DNA of 36,760 bases from Prevotella sp. (GTDB lineage Bacteria > Bacteroidota > Bacteroidia > Bacteroidales > Bacteroidaceae): assembly GCA_017478085.1 (NCBI GenBank), contig JAFVEE010000028.1:1-36760 (forward strand). Reading direction: 5' to 3'. Each line of letters begins with the position of its first letter. Positions within the stretch are counted from its first letter, which is position 1. Of the stretch, positions 7,795 through 16,516 are shown piece by piece. Both the position numbers and the translations under genes were made by a program. A model generated the notes under the pieces. The model was not told the DNA's origin and made no database searches. It saw only the letters and a list, made by a program, of their open reading frames with translations.

Positions 7795-8670
7795 CTACCT
7801 GTGGTGGCGGAACTCGCTGGGCGAAACGCCCAGGTGCTTGCGCACGTAGCTGCCGAAGTGGCTCATATTGGCAAAGCCCAGCTTGGCCGATATTTCCTTG
7901 ATGCTCAGGTTCGAGTTCTTCAGGTAGAAGCGTATGTCTTCGGTGGTGTACTGGATGATCCAGTCGGAGGCCGTCTTGTCGCTGTACTTCAGGCAGAGCA
8001 TGGTGAGGTACTTGGGGGTGATGGCCAGCTGGCTGGCATAGTGGCTGATGGGGCGGCGCTTCACCTCGTTGCCCGAGATGAGGCGCAGGAAACGGTTGAA
8101 GAGCACCTTGCCCTGCGACAGCTTCACTTCGTCGTGAATGTCCTGCAGGTCTTCCAGAATCTGGCACAGCTCCAGGAGGAAGGCCCTGATTAGGGTGGGC
8201 ACAATCTCGTGGTGGCTGTTCTGGCTCCGGATCTTCGAGGCAATGAGGGCATGGTATAGGCGGAGATCCTCGCGTATTTGCTCTGGCAGGTGGGTGATGC
8301 AGGGCCGCCCGGAGAAGATGGCGCGGTGCCATACGTCGATCTTGTCGTGGAGCAGCCGCTGAATGACGTGGTCCGACAGGCAGATGACGTTGCATGCCGC
8401 CTCGGGGGTGGCATCTGTCTGGTCGACGGGCTGGTTGGAGGCGTAGAGGAACAGGTCGCCTGAATTGATGGTAAAGTCTTCCTCGTTGATGATTACCGTC
8501 AGCGAGTCGGAGTTGCACATTACAATCATGTTGCTCGCAGGCTTCAAGGGGGGCAGTTTCGACAGGTCGTTCACATTGTCGAAGAGCTGTATTTCACCTT
8601 CATTGAAGTCTACGATGAGATTTCCGAACTGTGCATTGCTTCTTTGGTCATTTTGCGTCACGTTGGCCAT
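7795..8670 (-). CDS. AraC-family transcriptional regulator
   Basis: 291 residues. An N-terminal cupin-like sensor region of roughly 160 residues (IVMCNSDSLTVIINEEDFTI and INSGDLFLYA resemble the beta-barrel of AraC sensors) is followed by a C-terminal AraC/XylS double HTH: ITPKYLTMLCLKYSDKTASD, then LSIKEISAKLGFANMSHFGS and the closing GVSPSEFRHHR. It is cytoplasmic, with no membrane segment. It is divergent from the glycine-zipper lipoprotein across a 272-nt AT-rich gap containing a perfect palindrome (8796-8807), a candidate operator. Its HTH closely resembles that of the regulator at 23063-23941. The effector is unknown. Confidence 0.9.
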   Translation of the reverse strand: MANVTQNDQRSNAQFGNLIVDFNEGEIQLFDNVNDLSKLPPLKPASNMIVMCNSDSLTVIINEEDFTINSGDLFLYASNQPVDQTDATPEAACNVICLSDHVIQRLLHDKIDVWHRAIFSGRPCITHLPEQIREDLRLYHALIASKIRSQNSHHEIVPTLIRAFLLELCQILEDLQDIHDEVKLSQGKVLFNRFLRLISGNEVKRRPISHYASQLAITPKYLTMLCLKYSDKTASDWIIQYTTEDIRFYLKNSNLSIKEISAKLGFANMSHFGSYVRKHLGVSPSEFRHHR

Positions 8671-8795
8671 ATTTTCTGTTTATTTGGTTACAAATATCAG
8701 CAAAATTTTTTAGAATATGGTGTATAAATACGAAGAATTGTTGTTCAAATTTGCTCTTTTTCTTTTATTCGATATTGATTCTGTGATTTTGAACA

Positions 8796-8807
8796 CCATA
8801 GCTATGG
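8796..8807. promoter_or_regulatory. Perfect 12-bp palindrome, candidate operator
   Basis: CCATAGCTATGG lies in the AT-rich gap between the divergent AraC regulator and the glycine-zipper lipoprotein, 75 nt upstream of the lipoprotein's -33 element. Nothing else in the gap explains it. Binding by the neighbouring regulator is a guess from position. Confidence 0.3.
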
Positions 8808-8851
8808 AAATATATTTTACATTTCGGAGCGTTTGATTGTATTTATTAGGA

Positions 8852-8877
8852 TTTTTCCCCCGAAAAATAGGGAAAAA
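8852..8877. terminator. AT-rich hairpin upstream of the lipoprotein promoter
   Basis: TTTTTCCC (8852-8859) pairs with GGGAAAAA (8870-8877) around a 10-nt loop, followed by CCTTTTTG. It sits directly upstream of the -33 box at 8882. It may be a weak terminator or a promoter-associated structure. Confidence 0.3.
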
Positions 8878-8881
8878 CCTT

Positions 8882-8912
8882 TTTGCGGTTTCAGCCGAAA
8901 TGCTTAACTTTG
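8882..8912 (+). promoter_or_regulatory. Promoter of the glycine-zipper lipoprotein gene
   Basis: TTTG (8882-8885), 19 nt, TAACTTTG (8905-8912) is a near-ideal Bacteroidetes promoter. It ends 30 nt before the start codon at 8943. Confidence 0.75.
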
Positions 8913-8942
8913 CAACGTTAATAAGAACTAAGATTTACGAAG

Positions 8943-9689
8943 ATGGAAATGAAGAAGGCTCTTGTATTACTGATGAGCGGGGCGCTGGTGTTCTCGGCTT
9001 GCGATAGCTATACGGCCACGGGTGGTTACGTGGGCAGTGGCATAGGCCAGGTGGTAGGGTCGTCGATAGGCGGCATAACGGGTGGCTGGCGTGGCCACGA
9101 GACGGGTAGGCTCATCGGCATGGTGGGCGGTGCCGTGGCCGGTGCGGCCATCGGTGCGGCTGTTGACAACGCCCAGCAGCGCAAGTACGAGCAGGCCCGG
9201 CGCGTGAGGCCCTACCAGGGCGCGGGCGAGCGGCAGAGCGAGCAGCCGGCCTACGACCCCGCGATGAAGGGCGACGACCGCATTTCCTTTGATGGCGACG
9301 ATGGCTATGAGGGCATGGAGGGGGCCGCACCCACTCTGGAGATTCGCCATGCCCGCGTAATCGATGGTTCGCACGACGGGGTGCTGACCCGTGGCGAGGA
9401 GTGCACGGTGGTGTTCGAGGTGATGAACCTTACGGGCAACACCGTTCGCGACGTGTATCCGCTGGTGGAAGACGTGACGGGCAATAAGCACGTGAAGATT
9501 TCGCCCAACCTGCGGGTGGAGAGCATTGCCCCGTTCCAGGGCATTCGCTATACGGCCACGATCCTGGCCGACAAGAAGCTGAAGGACGGCGAGATCGTGG
9601 TGCGCGTAGGGGTGAGGCTGGGCCTGAACGGTAAGGCCTCGCAGACTCAGGAATTCAAGATTCCCACGAAAAAGAAGGTAGAAGGTTAG
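8943..9689 (+). CDS. Glycine-zipper lipoprotein
   Basis: 248 residues. The signal peptide MEMKKALVLLMSGALVFSAC contains the lipobox FSAC, so it is an envelope lipoprotein. Residues about 27-80 are a glycine-zipper segment (GSGIGQVVGSSIGGITGG, MVGGAVAGAAIGAAVDNA), the small-residue helix pattern seen in outer-membrane lipoproteins such as the SlyB/YmgG group. An acidic, low-complexity linker leads to a C-terminal beta-rich domain (APTLEIRHARVIDG, CTVVFEVMNLTGNTVRDVYP) that looks like an immunoglobulin/CARDB-type fold. The role is probably envelope integrity, by inference from the family. It has its own strong promoter. Its TAG stop shares bases with the stop of the convergent rlpA-like gene. 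Confidence 0.8.
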   Translation: MEMKKALVLLMSGALVFSACDSYTATGGYVGSGIGQVVGSSIGGITGGWRGHETGRLIGMVGGAVAGAAIGAAVDNAQQRKYEQARRVRPYQGAGERQSEQPAYDPAMKGDDRISFDGDDGYEGMEGAAPTLEIRHARVIDGSHDGVLTRGEECTVVFEVMNLTGNTVRDVYPLVEDVTGNKHVKISPNLRVESIAPFQGIRYTATILADKKLKDGEIVVRVGVRLGLNGKASQTQEFKIPTKKKVEG

Positions 9690-10276
9690 TGTCTGAAGTA
9701 TTCCTCAATGCGTTCGAGGAAACTCTTGCGTGCAGTGCTCTCCATGTGGCGCTGCACTTTTTTGTGGTCTATGAGCAGCTCTTCCTGCCAGATGGGCTTC
9801 AGGGTGTCGGCCATCTCGATAGAGTCTATCCTGAGCTTGGGCAGCTCTATCTTGTGCTCGTGGGTGGGGCGCAGGGGTATGGTAATATCGTCGTCGACCG
9901 CCTCGACCACCACGGTGGCTATGCCCTGGGCAATCATGCCCAGCTCGCGGGCCGCTCCCCACGACAGGTCGACAATGCGACCGCGCACGTAGGGCCCCCG
10001 GTCGTTCACCTTGACCACCACCGAGCGGCCATTGTCCACATGCGTCACCCGCAGGTGGGTGCCGAAGGGCAGCGTTCTGTGGGCGCAGGTCATAGAGTCA
10101 TGGTGCAGTCGCTCGCCACTGGCTGTGCGTGCCCCCGTGGCCCGTTTGGCATAGAACGATGCCTTGCCCCGCTGCGACTGGCTGTAGGCCGGAGTAAAAG
10201 AAAAATGATAAATGATGAATGACAGAACTGCCACCCACAAGTGCCAGTGCTTTTTTCTTGCAAGCCTTGCGCCCAT
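9686..10276 (-). CDS. RlpA-like septal ring lytic transglycosylase family protein
   Basis: 196 residues from the preferred start at 10276 (MGARLARKKHWHLWVAVLSF); an ATG at 10303 would add nine residues (MMNDKRGAT) derived largely from an inverted repeat. After an export signal ending near AYSQ comes a double-psi beta-barrel of the RlpA family: GKASFYAKRATGARTASGER, the TCAHRTLPFGTHLRVTH block and the VKVNDRGPYVRGRIVDLS block with conserved NDRGP. RlpA proteins bind or cleave stem-peptide-poor glycan strands at the septum. This one lacks a SPOR domain; its tail is short, charged and helical. Its stop overlaps that of the convergent lipoprotein gene. The signal peptide is encoded within the inverted repeat at 10203-10312. 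Confidence 0.85.
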   Translation of the reverse strand: MGARLARKKHWHLWVAVLSFIIYHFSFTPAYSQSQRGKASFYAKRATGARTASGERLHHDSMTCAHRTLPFGTHLRVTHVDNGRSVVVKVNDRGPYVRGRIVDLSWGAARELGMIAQGIATVVVEAVDDDITIPLRPTHEHKIELPKLRIDSIEMADTLKPIWQEELLIDHKKVQRHMESTARKSFLERIEEYFRH

Positions 10277-10312
10277 CGTGGCGCCGCGTTTGTCATTCAT
10301 CATTTATCATTT
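10203..10312. repeat. Inverted repeat, two 22-nt arms flanking 66 nt
   Basis: Positions 10203-10224 are the exact reverse complement of 10291-10312, with 66 nt between. Arm 1 encodes part of the RlpA-like signal peptide hydrophobic core (SFIIYHFSF); arm 2 spans the alternative upstream start codons. In mRNA the arms would form a long AU-rich stem enclosing the proximal coding region. Confidence 0.85.
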
Positions 10313-10345
10313 ATTATTTAGGTAGGCGGCCCAAGCTGCCAACCG

Positions 10346-11683
10346 CTATACGATGCCTTGTGCCAGCATGGCCTTGGCCACCTTCATGAATCCGGCCACG
10401 TTGGCGCCCTTCACGTAGTTGATGTAGCCATCCTCCTTGCCATACTTCACGCACTGGGCGTGTATGCCGGCCATAATCTGGTGCAGCTTCTGGTCTACCT
10501 CCTCGCCCGTCCAGGCTATGCGCATGGAGTTCTGCGTCATCTCCAGTCCGCTGGTGGCCACGCCACCGGCGTTCACGGCCTTGCCAGGAGCGAAGAGCTG
10601 GCCAGCGGCAATGAACTTGTTCACGGCCTCGGCGGTGCAGCCCATATTGCTCACCTCGGCCACGCACAGCGGCTTCTGGGCCAGGATGCGGTCGGCATCG
10701 TCGCCGTTCAGCTCGTTCTGCGTAGCGCAGGGCAGGTAGATGTCGGCCTTCTGCTCCCAGGGCTTCTTGCCCTCGAAGAACTGCGATCCGGGGAACTCGT
10801 CGGCGTAGGGCTGGCAGATGTCGTTGCCCGAGGCACGCAGCTCCAGCATATACTCAATCTTCTCGGCATCCAGACCGGCGGGGTCGTAGATGTAGCCGTC
10901 GGGACCGCTGATGGTGATGACCTTGGCCCCCAGCTCGGTTGCCTTCTTGGCGGCACCCCAGGCCACGTTGCCGAAGCCCGAGAGAGCGATGGTCTTGCCC
11001 TTGATGTCCAGTCCGTGGGTCTCCAGCATGTGGTGCACGAAGTACAGGGCGCCATAGCCCGTGGCCTCGGGGCGCAGGATGCTGCCGCCCCACTCAATGC
11101 CCTTGCCAGTGAGGGTGGCACCGTGGAACTGCGAGGTGAGCTTCTTGTACATGCCGAAGAGGTAGCCAATCTCGCGGCCACCCACGCCGATGTCGCCTGC
11201 AGGCACGTCCATATCGGGGCCAATCACCTTGTACAGCTCCATCATAAAGGCCTGGCAGAAGCGCATAATCTCGGCATCGCTCTTGCCGCGCGGGGCAAAG
11301 TCGCTGCCGCCCTTACCGCCGCCCATAGGCAGCGTGGTCAGGGCGTTCTTGAACGTCTGCTCGAAGCCCAGGAACTTCAGAATGCTCAGGTTCACCGACG
11401 GGTGGAAGCGCAGACCGCCCTTGTAGGGGCCGATGGCGCTGTTGAACTGCACGCGGTAGCCAATGTTCACCTGCACCTCGCCCTTGTCGTCGACCCAGGG
11501 CACGCGGAAGGTAGTGATGCGCTCCGGCTCCACGATGCGCTCCACAATCTTGGCTTTCTCGAACTCAGGATGCTGGTTGTAAACGTCCTTGATCGATTCG
11601 AGCACCTCCCTCACGGCCTGAAGGTATTCCAGCTCGCCCGGGTGCTTGCGCTCCAGGCCTTGCATAATTTTCTCAACTTCCAT
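10346..11683 (-). CDS. gdhA: NADP-type glutamate dehydrogenase
   Basis: 445 residues, the normal length for the hexameric small glutamate dehydrogenases. It interconverts 2-oxoglutarate plus ammonium with glutamate and is the main ammonium-assimilating route in many Bacteroidales. Visible landmarks are the substrate region (IGPYKGGLRFHPSVN, LTTLPMGGGKGGSDFAPRGK with catalytic lysines), DVPAGDIGVGGREIGYLFG, the nucleotide-binding fold (IALSGFGNVAWGAAKKATEL) and ANAGGV-like VNAGGVATSGLEM. Coenzyme choice is inferred from family resemblance, not a diagnostic residue. It has its own promoter (11728-11758) and is probably monocistronic. Confidence 0.95.
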   Translation of the reverse strand: MEVEKIMQGLERKHPGELEYLQAVREVLESIKDVYNQHPEFEKAKIVERIVEPERITTFRVPWVDDKGEVQVNIGYRVQFNSAIGPYKGGLRFHPSVNLSILKFLGFEQTFKNALTTLPMGGGKGGSDFAPRGKSDAEIMRFCQAFMMELYKVIGPDMDVPAGDIGVGGREIGYLFGMYKKLTSQFHGATLTGKGIEWGGSILRPEATGYGALYFVHHMLETHGLDIKGKTIALSGFGNVAWGAAKKATELGAKVITISGPDGYIYDPAGLDAEKIEYMLELRASGNDICQPYADEFPGSQFFEGKKPWEQKADIYLPCATQNELNGDDADRILAQKPLCVAEVSNMGCTAEAVNKFIAAGQLFAPGKAVNAGGVATSGLEMTQNSMRIAWTGEEVDQKLHQIMAGIHAQCVKYGKEDGYINYVKGANVAGFMKVAKAMLAQGIV

Positions 11684-11727
11684 AGTGTTACGATTTAAAA
11701 GTTAGTCAATTGGTTATTAGAACGCCG

Positions 11728-11758
11728 CAAATATAGGGAAAAATCCGTTATCGACCAA
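11728..11758 (-). promoter_or_regulatory. Promoter of gdhA
   Basis: On the minus strand TTG (11758-11756), 20 nt, TATATTTG (11735-11728). The start codon follows 44 nt downstream. Confidence 0.6.
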
Positions 11759-11928
11759 GAATTTTTCCGAAAATTTATTGAATGAACTTGCAATTTGTAA
11801 TTTCTTCACTTTTTTCTGCCGTGGCGAGCCCGTTTTTTGCAATTGATAATCGCTGTTCCGCCATAGGGCTTTTCTTCTGTTTCAGTGAAAAAAAGGCAGT
11901 ACTTGTTTCTTATCTCGGAAAAAAGTTG

Positions 11929-11936
11929 TACTTTTG
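11929..11936 (+). promoter_or_regulatory. -7 box of the OPT transporter gene
   Basis: TACTTTTG, 38 nt before the start codon at 11975. The nearest TTG (11903-11905) is 23 nt upstream, longer than usual, so the -33 element is uncertain. Confidence 0.45.
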
Positions 11937-11974
11937 CAGAAAACTCAAGGTAATAAGTTATCTAATCATAAAAA

Positions 11975-13960
11975 ATGGAAGAATTGGAAATTAAGTCGCA
12001 GTTGCCCGAGAATGCATTCCGCGAACTGCACGAGGGAGAGAAGTACGAGCCGCTGATGGCTCCAGAAGGTAACTACCCGGAGGTGAACACCTGGTCGGTG
12101 ACGTGGGGCGTGCTGATGGCGATGCTCTTCAGTGCCGCCGCTGCCTACCTGGGACTGAAGGTGGGCCAGGTGTTCGAGGCTGCCATCCCCATCGCCATTA
12201 TCGCTGTGGGCGTGTCGACGGCTGCCAAGCGCTCGAAGGCCCTGGGCGAGAACGTCATCATCCAGTCGATAGGTGCCTGCAGCGGTGCCGTGGTGGCCGG
12301 TGCCATCTTCACGCTGCCCGCCATCTACATCCTGCAGGCCAAGTACCCGGAGATGTCGGCTTCGTTCCTGAAGATTTTCTTCGCCTCGCTGCTGGGCGGC
12401 ATTATCGGCATCCTGTTCCTCATTCCTTTCCGCAAGTACTTCGTGAGCGATATGCACGGCAAGTACCCCTTCCCCGAGGCTACGGCCACCACGCAGGTGC
12501 TGGTGAGCGGAGCCAAGGGCGGCGACCAGGCCAAGCCGCTGCTTATTGCGGGCTTGGTGGGCGGCCTCTACGACTTCATCGTGGCCACCTTCGGCTGGTG
12601 GAACGAGAACTTCACTTCGCGTGTGGTGGGCTTCGGCGAGGACTTGGCCGAAAGGGCCAAGCTGGTGTTCAAGGTGAACACGGGTGCCGCCGTGCTGGGC
12701 CTGGGCTACATCATCGGCTTCAAGTATGCACTCATCATCTGCCTGGGCTCGTTTGCCGTGTGGTGGCTGGTGGTGCCGGGTATGGCGCTGGTGTTTGGCA
12801 GCGACGTGCTCAACCAGTGGGATCCCTCCATCACGATGGCTGTGGGCGATATGTCGCCTGAGCAGATCTTCAAGAGCTATGGCAAGTCCATCGGCATCGG
12901 TGCCATCGCTATGGCGGGTATCATCGGCATCATCAAGAGCTGGGGCATCATCAAAGGAGCCGTGTCGCTGGCAGCTCGCGAGATGAAGGGAAGCGGCAGT
13001 GGCGCAATGGAATCGCGCCGCACCGAGCTGGATCTACCTTTCAAGTTCATTGCCATTGCCTCGATCGTGACCATCCTCATCACCTTTGTGTTCTTCTGGT
13101 TCGGTGTGATGGACGGCAACGTGCTGCAGGCCCTCGTGGCCATCGTGCTGGTAGCCGTCATCGCCTTCCTCTTTACCACGGTGGCGGCCAATGCCATTGC
13201 CATCGTAGGCTCGAACCCCGTGAGCGGTATGACGCTGATGACGCTTATCCTGGCCTCGGTCGTGATGGTGGGCGTGGGCCTGAAGGGCACCAGCGGCATG
13301 GTGGCCGCCCTCGTGATGGGCGGCGTGGTGTGTACGGCTCTGTCGATGGCCGGTGCTTTCATCACCGACCTGAAAATTGGCTACTGGCTGGGCACCACGC
13401 CCCGCAAGCAGGAGTCGTGGAAGTTCCTGGGCACACTCGTCTCGGCAGCCACCGTGGGCGGCGTGATGATGCTGCTCAACGAGACCTACGGCTTTGCCAG
13501 CGGACAGCTGGCCGCCCCGCAGGCCAATGCCATGGCCGCCGTGATCGACCCGCTGATGAACGGCGTGGGTGCACCCTGGGTGCTCTATGCCATCGGTGCC
13601 GTGCTGGCCGTGGTGCTCACGCTTTGCAAGGTGCCCGCACTGCCCTTCGCCCTGGGCATGTTCATTCCCCTGGAGCTGAACGTGCCGCTGTTGGTGGGCG
13701 GTGCCGTGAACTGGTACGTCACCACCCGTTCGAAGGACAAGGCCGTGAACGATGCCCGTGGCGAGCGTGGCACGCTGCTGGCCAGCGGCTTCATTGCCGG
13801 TGGTGCTCTGATGGGTGTGGTGAGTGCCCTGCTGCGCTTCGGTGGCTTCAACCCCATCAACGAGTCGTGGCTGGCCAATCCGCTTAGCGAGCTTTGCGCC
13901 CTCCTCGCGTACATATTATTAATTATATACTTCGTGAAGGCTACCAAGACCGCGAAATGA
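11975..13960 (+). CDS. OPT-family oligopeptide transporter
   Basis: 661 residues with about 14-16 hydrophobic segments, typical of the OPT superfamily in the inner membrane. Family blocks are visible: NTWSVTWGVLMAMLFSAAAA near the start, YLGLKVGQVFEAAIPIAI, the cytoplasmic-facing PFPEATATTQVLVSGAKGGD, and VGSNPVSGMTLMTLILAS in the middle. OPT proteins import small peptides, probably proton-coupled; the substrate cannot be read from sequence. The last four bases (ATGA) overlap the start of the next gene, so the downstream propeller-like protein is likely translated by coupling. Confidence 0.92.
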   Translation: MEELEIKSQLPENAFRELHEGEKYEPLMAPEGNYPEVNTWSVTWGVLMAMLFSAAAAYLGLKVGQVFEAAIPIAIIAVGVSTAAKRSKALGENVIIQSIGACSGAVVAGAIFTLPAIYILQAKYPEMSASFLKIFFASLLGGIIGILFLIPFRKYFVSDMHGKYPFPEATATTQVLVSGAKGGDQAKPLLIAGLVGGLYDFIVATFGWWNENFTSRVVGFGEDLAERAKLVFKVNTGAAVLGLGYIIGFKYALIICLGSFAVWWLVVPGMALVFGSDVLNQWDPSITMAVGDMSPEQIFKSYGKSIGIGAIAMAGIIGIIKSWGIIKGAVSLAAREMKGSGSGAMESRRTELDLPFKFIAIASIVTILITFVFFWFGVMDGNVLQALVAIVLVAVIAFLFTTVAANAIAIVGSNPVSGMTLMTLILASVVMVGVGLKGTSGMVAALVMGGVVCTALSMAGAFITDLKIGYWLGTTPRKQESWKFLGTLVSAATVGGVMMLLNETYGFASGQLAAPQANAMAAVIDPLMNGVGAPWVLYAIGAVLAVVLTLCKVPALPFALGMFIPLELNVPLLVGGAVNWYVTTRSKDKAVNDARGERGTLLASGFIAGGALMGVVSALLRFGGFNPINESWLANPLSELCALLAYILLIIYFVKATKTAK

Positions 13961-15066
13961 AACGATTCATATTTTTGATTGCGCTGCTATGCCAAATGGT
14001 GGGCGTGGCAGTGGCTCAAACCGTAGAAGACCTGGGCATGGACTTTGGCAAGCGGGTCTATGCCACGCAGAAGAACCCGAAGGGAACGTATGCCCTGGTG
14101 ATGTTTCGCGAGCGCAACAAGAAAGACACCGACTGGAAGCAGTGGGGCGAGATAGGTCTCTTTGACCTTAGGGACAAGGAGATGATGTGGACGGAAAAGT
14201 TCGACTACAATACGGCTGTGGCCTGGTGTACGAATCGTGGCGTGCTGGTAGCAAAAGAGGGCGAGATGACCATGAAAGACTGGTACACGGGCGCACCTCT
14301 CTGGGCCGGGGTGGGCGCTCCCATCCTTCTGGACGAAGCCACAGGCATGCTTTTGTCCTATGGGTTGGCAGGTAGTACCAAGGTTCATGGGCTTAGCCTT
14401 CGCGATGGTGCCGAATGCTGGACTGCCCGCATTCCGGCCACGCGCAGCTGGGGCTGGAACCAAGTGCTGTGGGAAGACTCTGTTCACGTTGTCGTGGTCA
14501 ACGACCATGTGGACAGGATCAACATCGTTACTGGCGAGACCGATACCTTCGAGGCCAAGACGGGCATAGCCGATGTGGGCCAGATTGTGGCCACGGCAGC
14601 TGCTTCAGTAGCACTCACCGTGGTGGCGAATGTCAATAACCATTCCGATTACTTTTATTATTACACCCCATCGTCTTATCCTCCCAAAATCATAGCCGAG
14701 CTTCATTCCAATTTGTTGCAGGCAGATACGTGCTACTATTTCTCCGACCGCAACCAGGTGGTGAAGCTCGACCGCCGTTTGCGCCCCGTCTGGACTACGC
14801 CTCTGCCCGAGAAGATGGGCGCCCATGCCGTGCTCTATGCCCATGGCCCTACGGTGTATATGGCCAACCTAGGCTACGGCTTGAAGGGAAAGGGCGAGCA
14901 CCACGCCACGGGCCGTCCGTTTGTAGCTGCCTTCAATGCCCAGACGGGCGAGCAGCAGTTCCTGCGACATCTCTCGGAGGGTAAGTGCATGGCCGACAGC
15001 GCCGCCTTCACCCCTCAGGGCTGCACTGTGTTCTTCCCCGATTCTACCAGTTACACACCTTTCTAA
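13957..15066 (+). CDS. Secreted beta-propeller-like protein, unknown function
   Basis: 369 residues from MKRFIFLIALLCQMVGVAVAQ (13957), a clear signal peptide; the open frame begins 21 codons earlier inside the OPT gene. Repeated strand-turn units resemble PQQ/quinoprotein-type propeller blades: GEIGLFDLRDKEMMWTEKFD, MTMKDWYTGAPLWAGVGAPI, HGLSLRDGAECWTARIP, NIVTGETDTFEAKTG, VVKLDRRLRPVWTTPLP, VAAFNAQTGEQQFLRHLS. No catalytic residues or cofactor ligands are evident. It overlaps the OPT transporter stop by 4 nt and ends 16 nt before the GH28 gene, so the three may form one transcript. Confidence 0.75.
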   Translation: MKRFIFLIALLCQMVGVAVAQTVEDLGMDFGKRVYATQKNPKGTYALVMFRERNKKDTDWKQWGEIGLFDLRDKEMMWTEKFDYNTAVAWCTNRGVLVAKEGEMTMKDWYTGAPLWAGVGAPILLDEATGMLLSYGLAGSTKVHGLSLRDGAECWTARIPATRSWGWNQVLWEDSVHVVVVNDHVDRINIVTGETDTFEAKTGIADVGQIVATAAASVALTVVANVNNHSDYFYYYTPSSYPPKIIAELHSNLLQADTCYYFSDRNQVVKLDRRLRPVWTTPLPEKMGAHAVLYAHGPTVYMANLGYGLKGKGEHHATGRPFVAAFNAQTGEQQFLRHLSEGKCMADSAAFTPQGCTVFFPDSTSYTPF

Positions 15067-15082
15067 TAAAATACAGCATACG

Positions 15083-16411
15083 ATGAGAAAGCTATTGCCA
15101 CTACTGGCGCTACTGGCCGTCACGGCCAGTGCCAAGGACTACGTCATCACCGACTTCGGAGCCGTGAGCGACACTACCGTGCTGAGCACCATGGCCCTAC
15201 AGAAGGCCATCGACGAGTGCTCGCGGCAGGGTGGGGGACGCGTGGTGGTGCCTACGGGTATGTTTAAGACCGGCAGCATTGAGCTGCGAAGTCATGTAGA
15301 GCTGCACCTTGAGCACGGGGCCACGCTCTATGGCTCGACCCGCGTGAAGGACTACCGTCCCATGAAGAGCGACTATGTGTCGCTGCGCACGCAGACCACC
15401 ACCATACAGCTGATCTATGCCGACGGCGTGCAGGACGTGGTGATCAGCGGCACGGGCTGCATCGATGGGCGCGGCTCGGCCTTCCCCAAGCTGTCGTGGA
15501 ACGACGAGGGCATCACCCGCCCGCACCTCATTCGCTTCATACAGAGCCAGGACATCACCCTGCGCGACGTGACGCTGCGTAACAGCGGGTGCTGGATGCA
15601 GCACTACCTGGCCTGCGACCGCCTGAAAATCGATGGAATCAGGGTTTTTAACCGCAATAACTACAATAACGACGCGCTCGACCTGGACGGCTGCCACGAT
15701 GTGATCGTGACGAACATGCTGGCCGACAGCGACGACGACGGCATCACGCTGAAGAGCACCTCACCCCGCCTGTGCGAGAACATTCGCATCAGCAACTGCG
15801 TGGTGAGCAGCCATTGCAACGCCATCAAGCTGGGCACCGAGAGCAACGGCGGCTACCGCAACATATCCATCAGCGGCATTGTGGTGAAGCCCAGCGAAGA
15901 CCAGACCTCGAAGTTCTTCGGCAACGACCGGGGCACGTCGGTCATCTCGCTCGAGGTGGTCGACGGCGGTGTGCTGGAGAACGTGCAGGTGAGCAACATC
16001 GTGGCCGAGGGCACCGAGGTGCCCATCTTTGTGCGACTGGGCAACCGCGCCCGTGGCTACCGCGAGGGGCAGGTGATAGACCACGTGGGCACGCTGCGCA
16101 ATGTGGTGATCAGCGATGTCACCGTGCGCGACTGCGGCTCAACGGGCAGCAGCATCACCGGCCTGCCCGGACACCCAGTAGAGAACATCGCCCTGCGCAA
16201 CATCCGCATTGAGCACCGGGGCGGCCAGCCCTTGACGGATGTACCTGCCGACGAGAAAGAGAAGGAATACCCCGAAGGCACCATGTGGGGCCCGCTGCCC
16301 GCACAGGGCTTCTTCCTGCGCCACGCCCGCAACATTGAGTTCCAGAACATTGACGTGCGGGCCCTGCAAGCCGACGAGCGGCCCGTCTACGTGCGTGTGG
16401 ATGCCGACTAA
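15083..16411 (+). CDS. GH28 polygalacturonase-type glycoside hydrolase
   Basis: 442 residues, starting at MRKLLPLLALLAVTASA (15083) with a cleavable signal peptide. The start is set by that signal; the longer open frame overlaps the previous gene. The N-terminus DYVITDFGAVSDTTV...QGGGRVVVPTG is typical of GH28 and pectate-lyase-superfamily beta-helices. The catalytic acids are visible as NNDALDLDG (Asp197) and DSDDDGITLKS (Asp217-219), followed by HCNAIKLGTES. It should hydrolyse galacturonic-acid linkages in homogalacturonan or rhamnogalacturonan; the exact substrate is not readable. It is followed by a strong terminator (16421-16467), then a PL11 lyase gene, giving a small pectin-degrading pair. 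Confidence 0.9.
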   Translation: MRKLLPLLALLAVTASAKDYVITDFGAVSDTTVLSTMALQKAIDECSRQGGGRVVVPTGMFKTGSIELRSHVELHLEHGATLYGSTRVKDYRPMKSDYVSLRTQTTTIQLIYADGVQDVVISGTGCIDGRGSAFPKLSWNDEGITRPHLIRFIQSQDITLRDVTLRNSGCWMQHYLACDRLKIDGIRVFNRNNYNNDALDLDGCHDVIVTNMLADSDDDGITLKSTSPRLCENIRISNCVVSSHCNAIKLGTESNGGYRNISISGIVVKPSEDQTSKFFGNDRGTSVISLEVVDGGVLENVQVSNIVAEGTEVPIFVRLGNRARGYREGQVIDHVGTLRNVVISDVTVRDCGSTGSSITGLPGHPVENIALRNIRIEHRGGQPLTDVPADEKEKEYPEGTMWGPLPAQGFFLRHARNIEFQNIDVRALQADERPVYVRVDAD

Positions 16412-16420
16412 AAAACGGCC

Positions 16421-16467
16421 ATTCGGACAATTGTACAGATATTTGTACGATTGTCCGAATTCTTTTA
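16421..16467 (+). terminator. Terminator of the OPT/propeller/GH28 group
   Basis: ATTCGGACAAT (16421-16431) pairs exactly with 16450-16460. Five further inner pairs (one G-T) give a 16-bp stem with an 8-nt loop, followed by TCTTTTA. It begins 10 nt after the GH28 stop. Confidence 0.75.
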
Positions 16468-16480
16468 TACCGTTTCTGCC

Positions 16481-16488
16481 TACCTTTG
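16481..16488 (+). promoter_or_regulatory. -7 box of the PL11 lyase gene
   Basis: TACCTTTG, 28 nt before the start codon at 16517, just after the upstream terminator. No good -33 match is at the normal distance. Confidence 0.5.
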
Positions 16489-16516
16489 CATCAGAAAAAC
16501 TACTAAACGACTGAAT

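Noticed and set aside
10358-11698. Long plus-strand ORF opposite gdhA
   Set aside because: It mirrors the glutamate dehydrogenase codons, is rich in His/Leu/Gly/Val without motifs, and gdhA is unmistakable.
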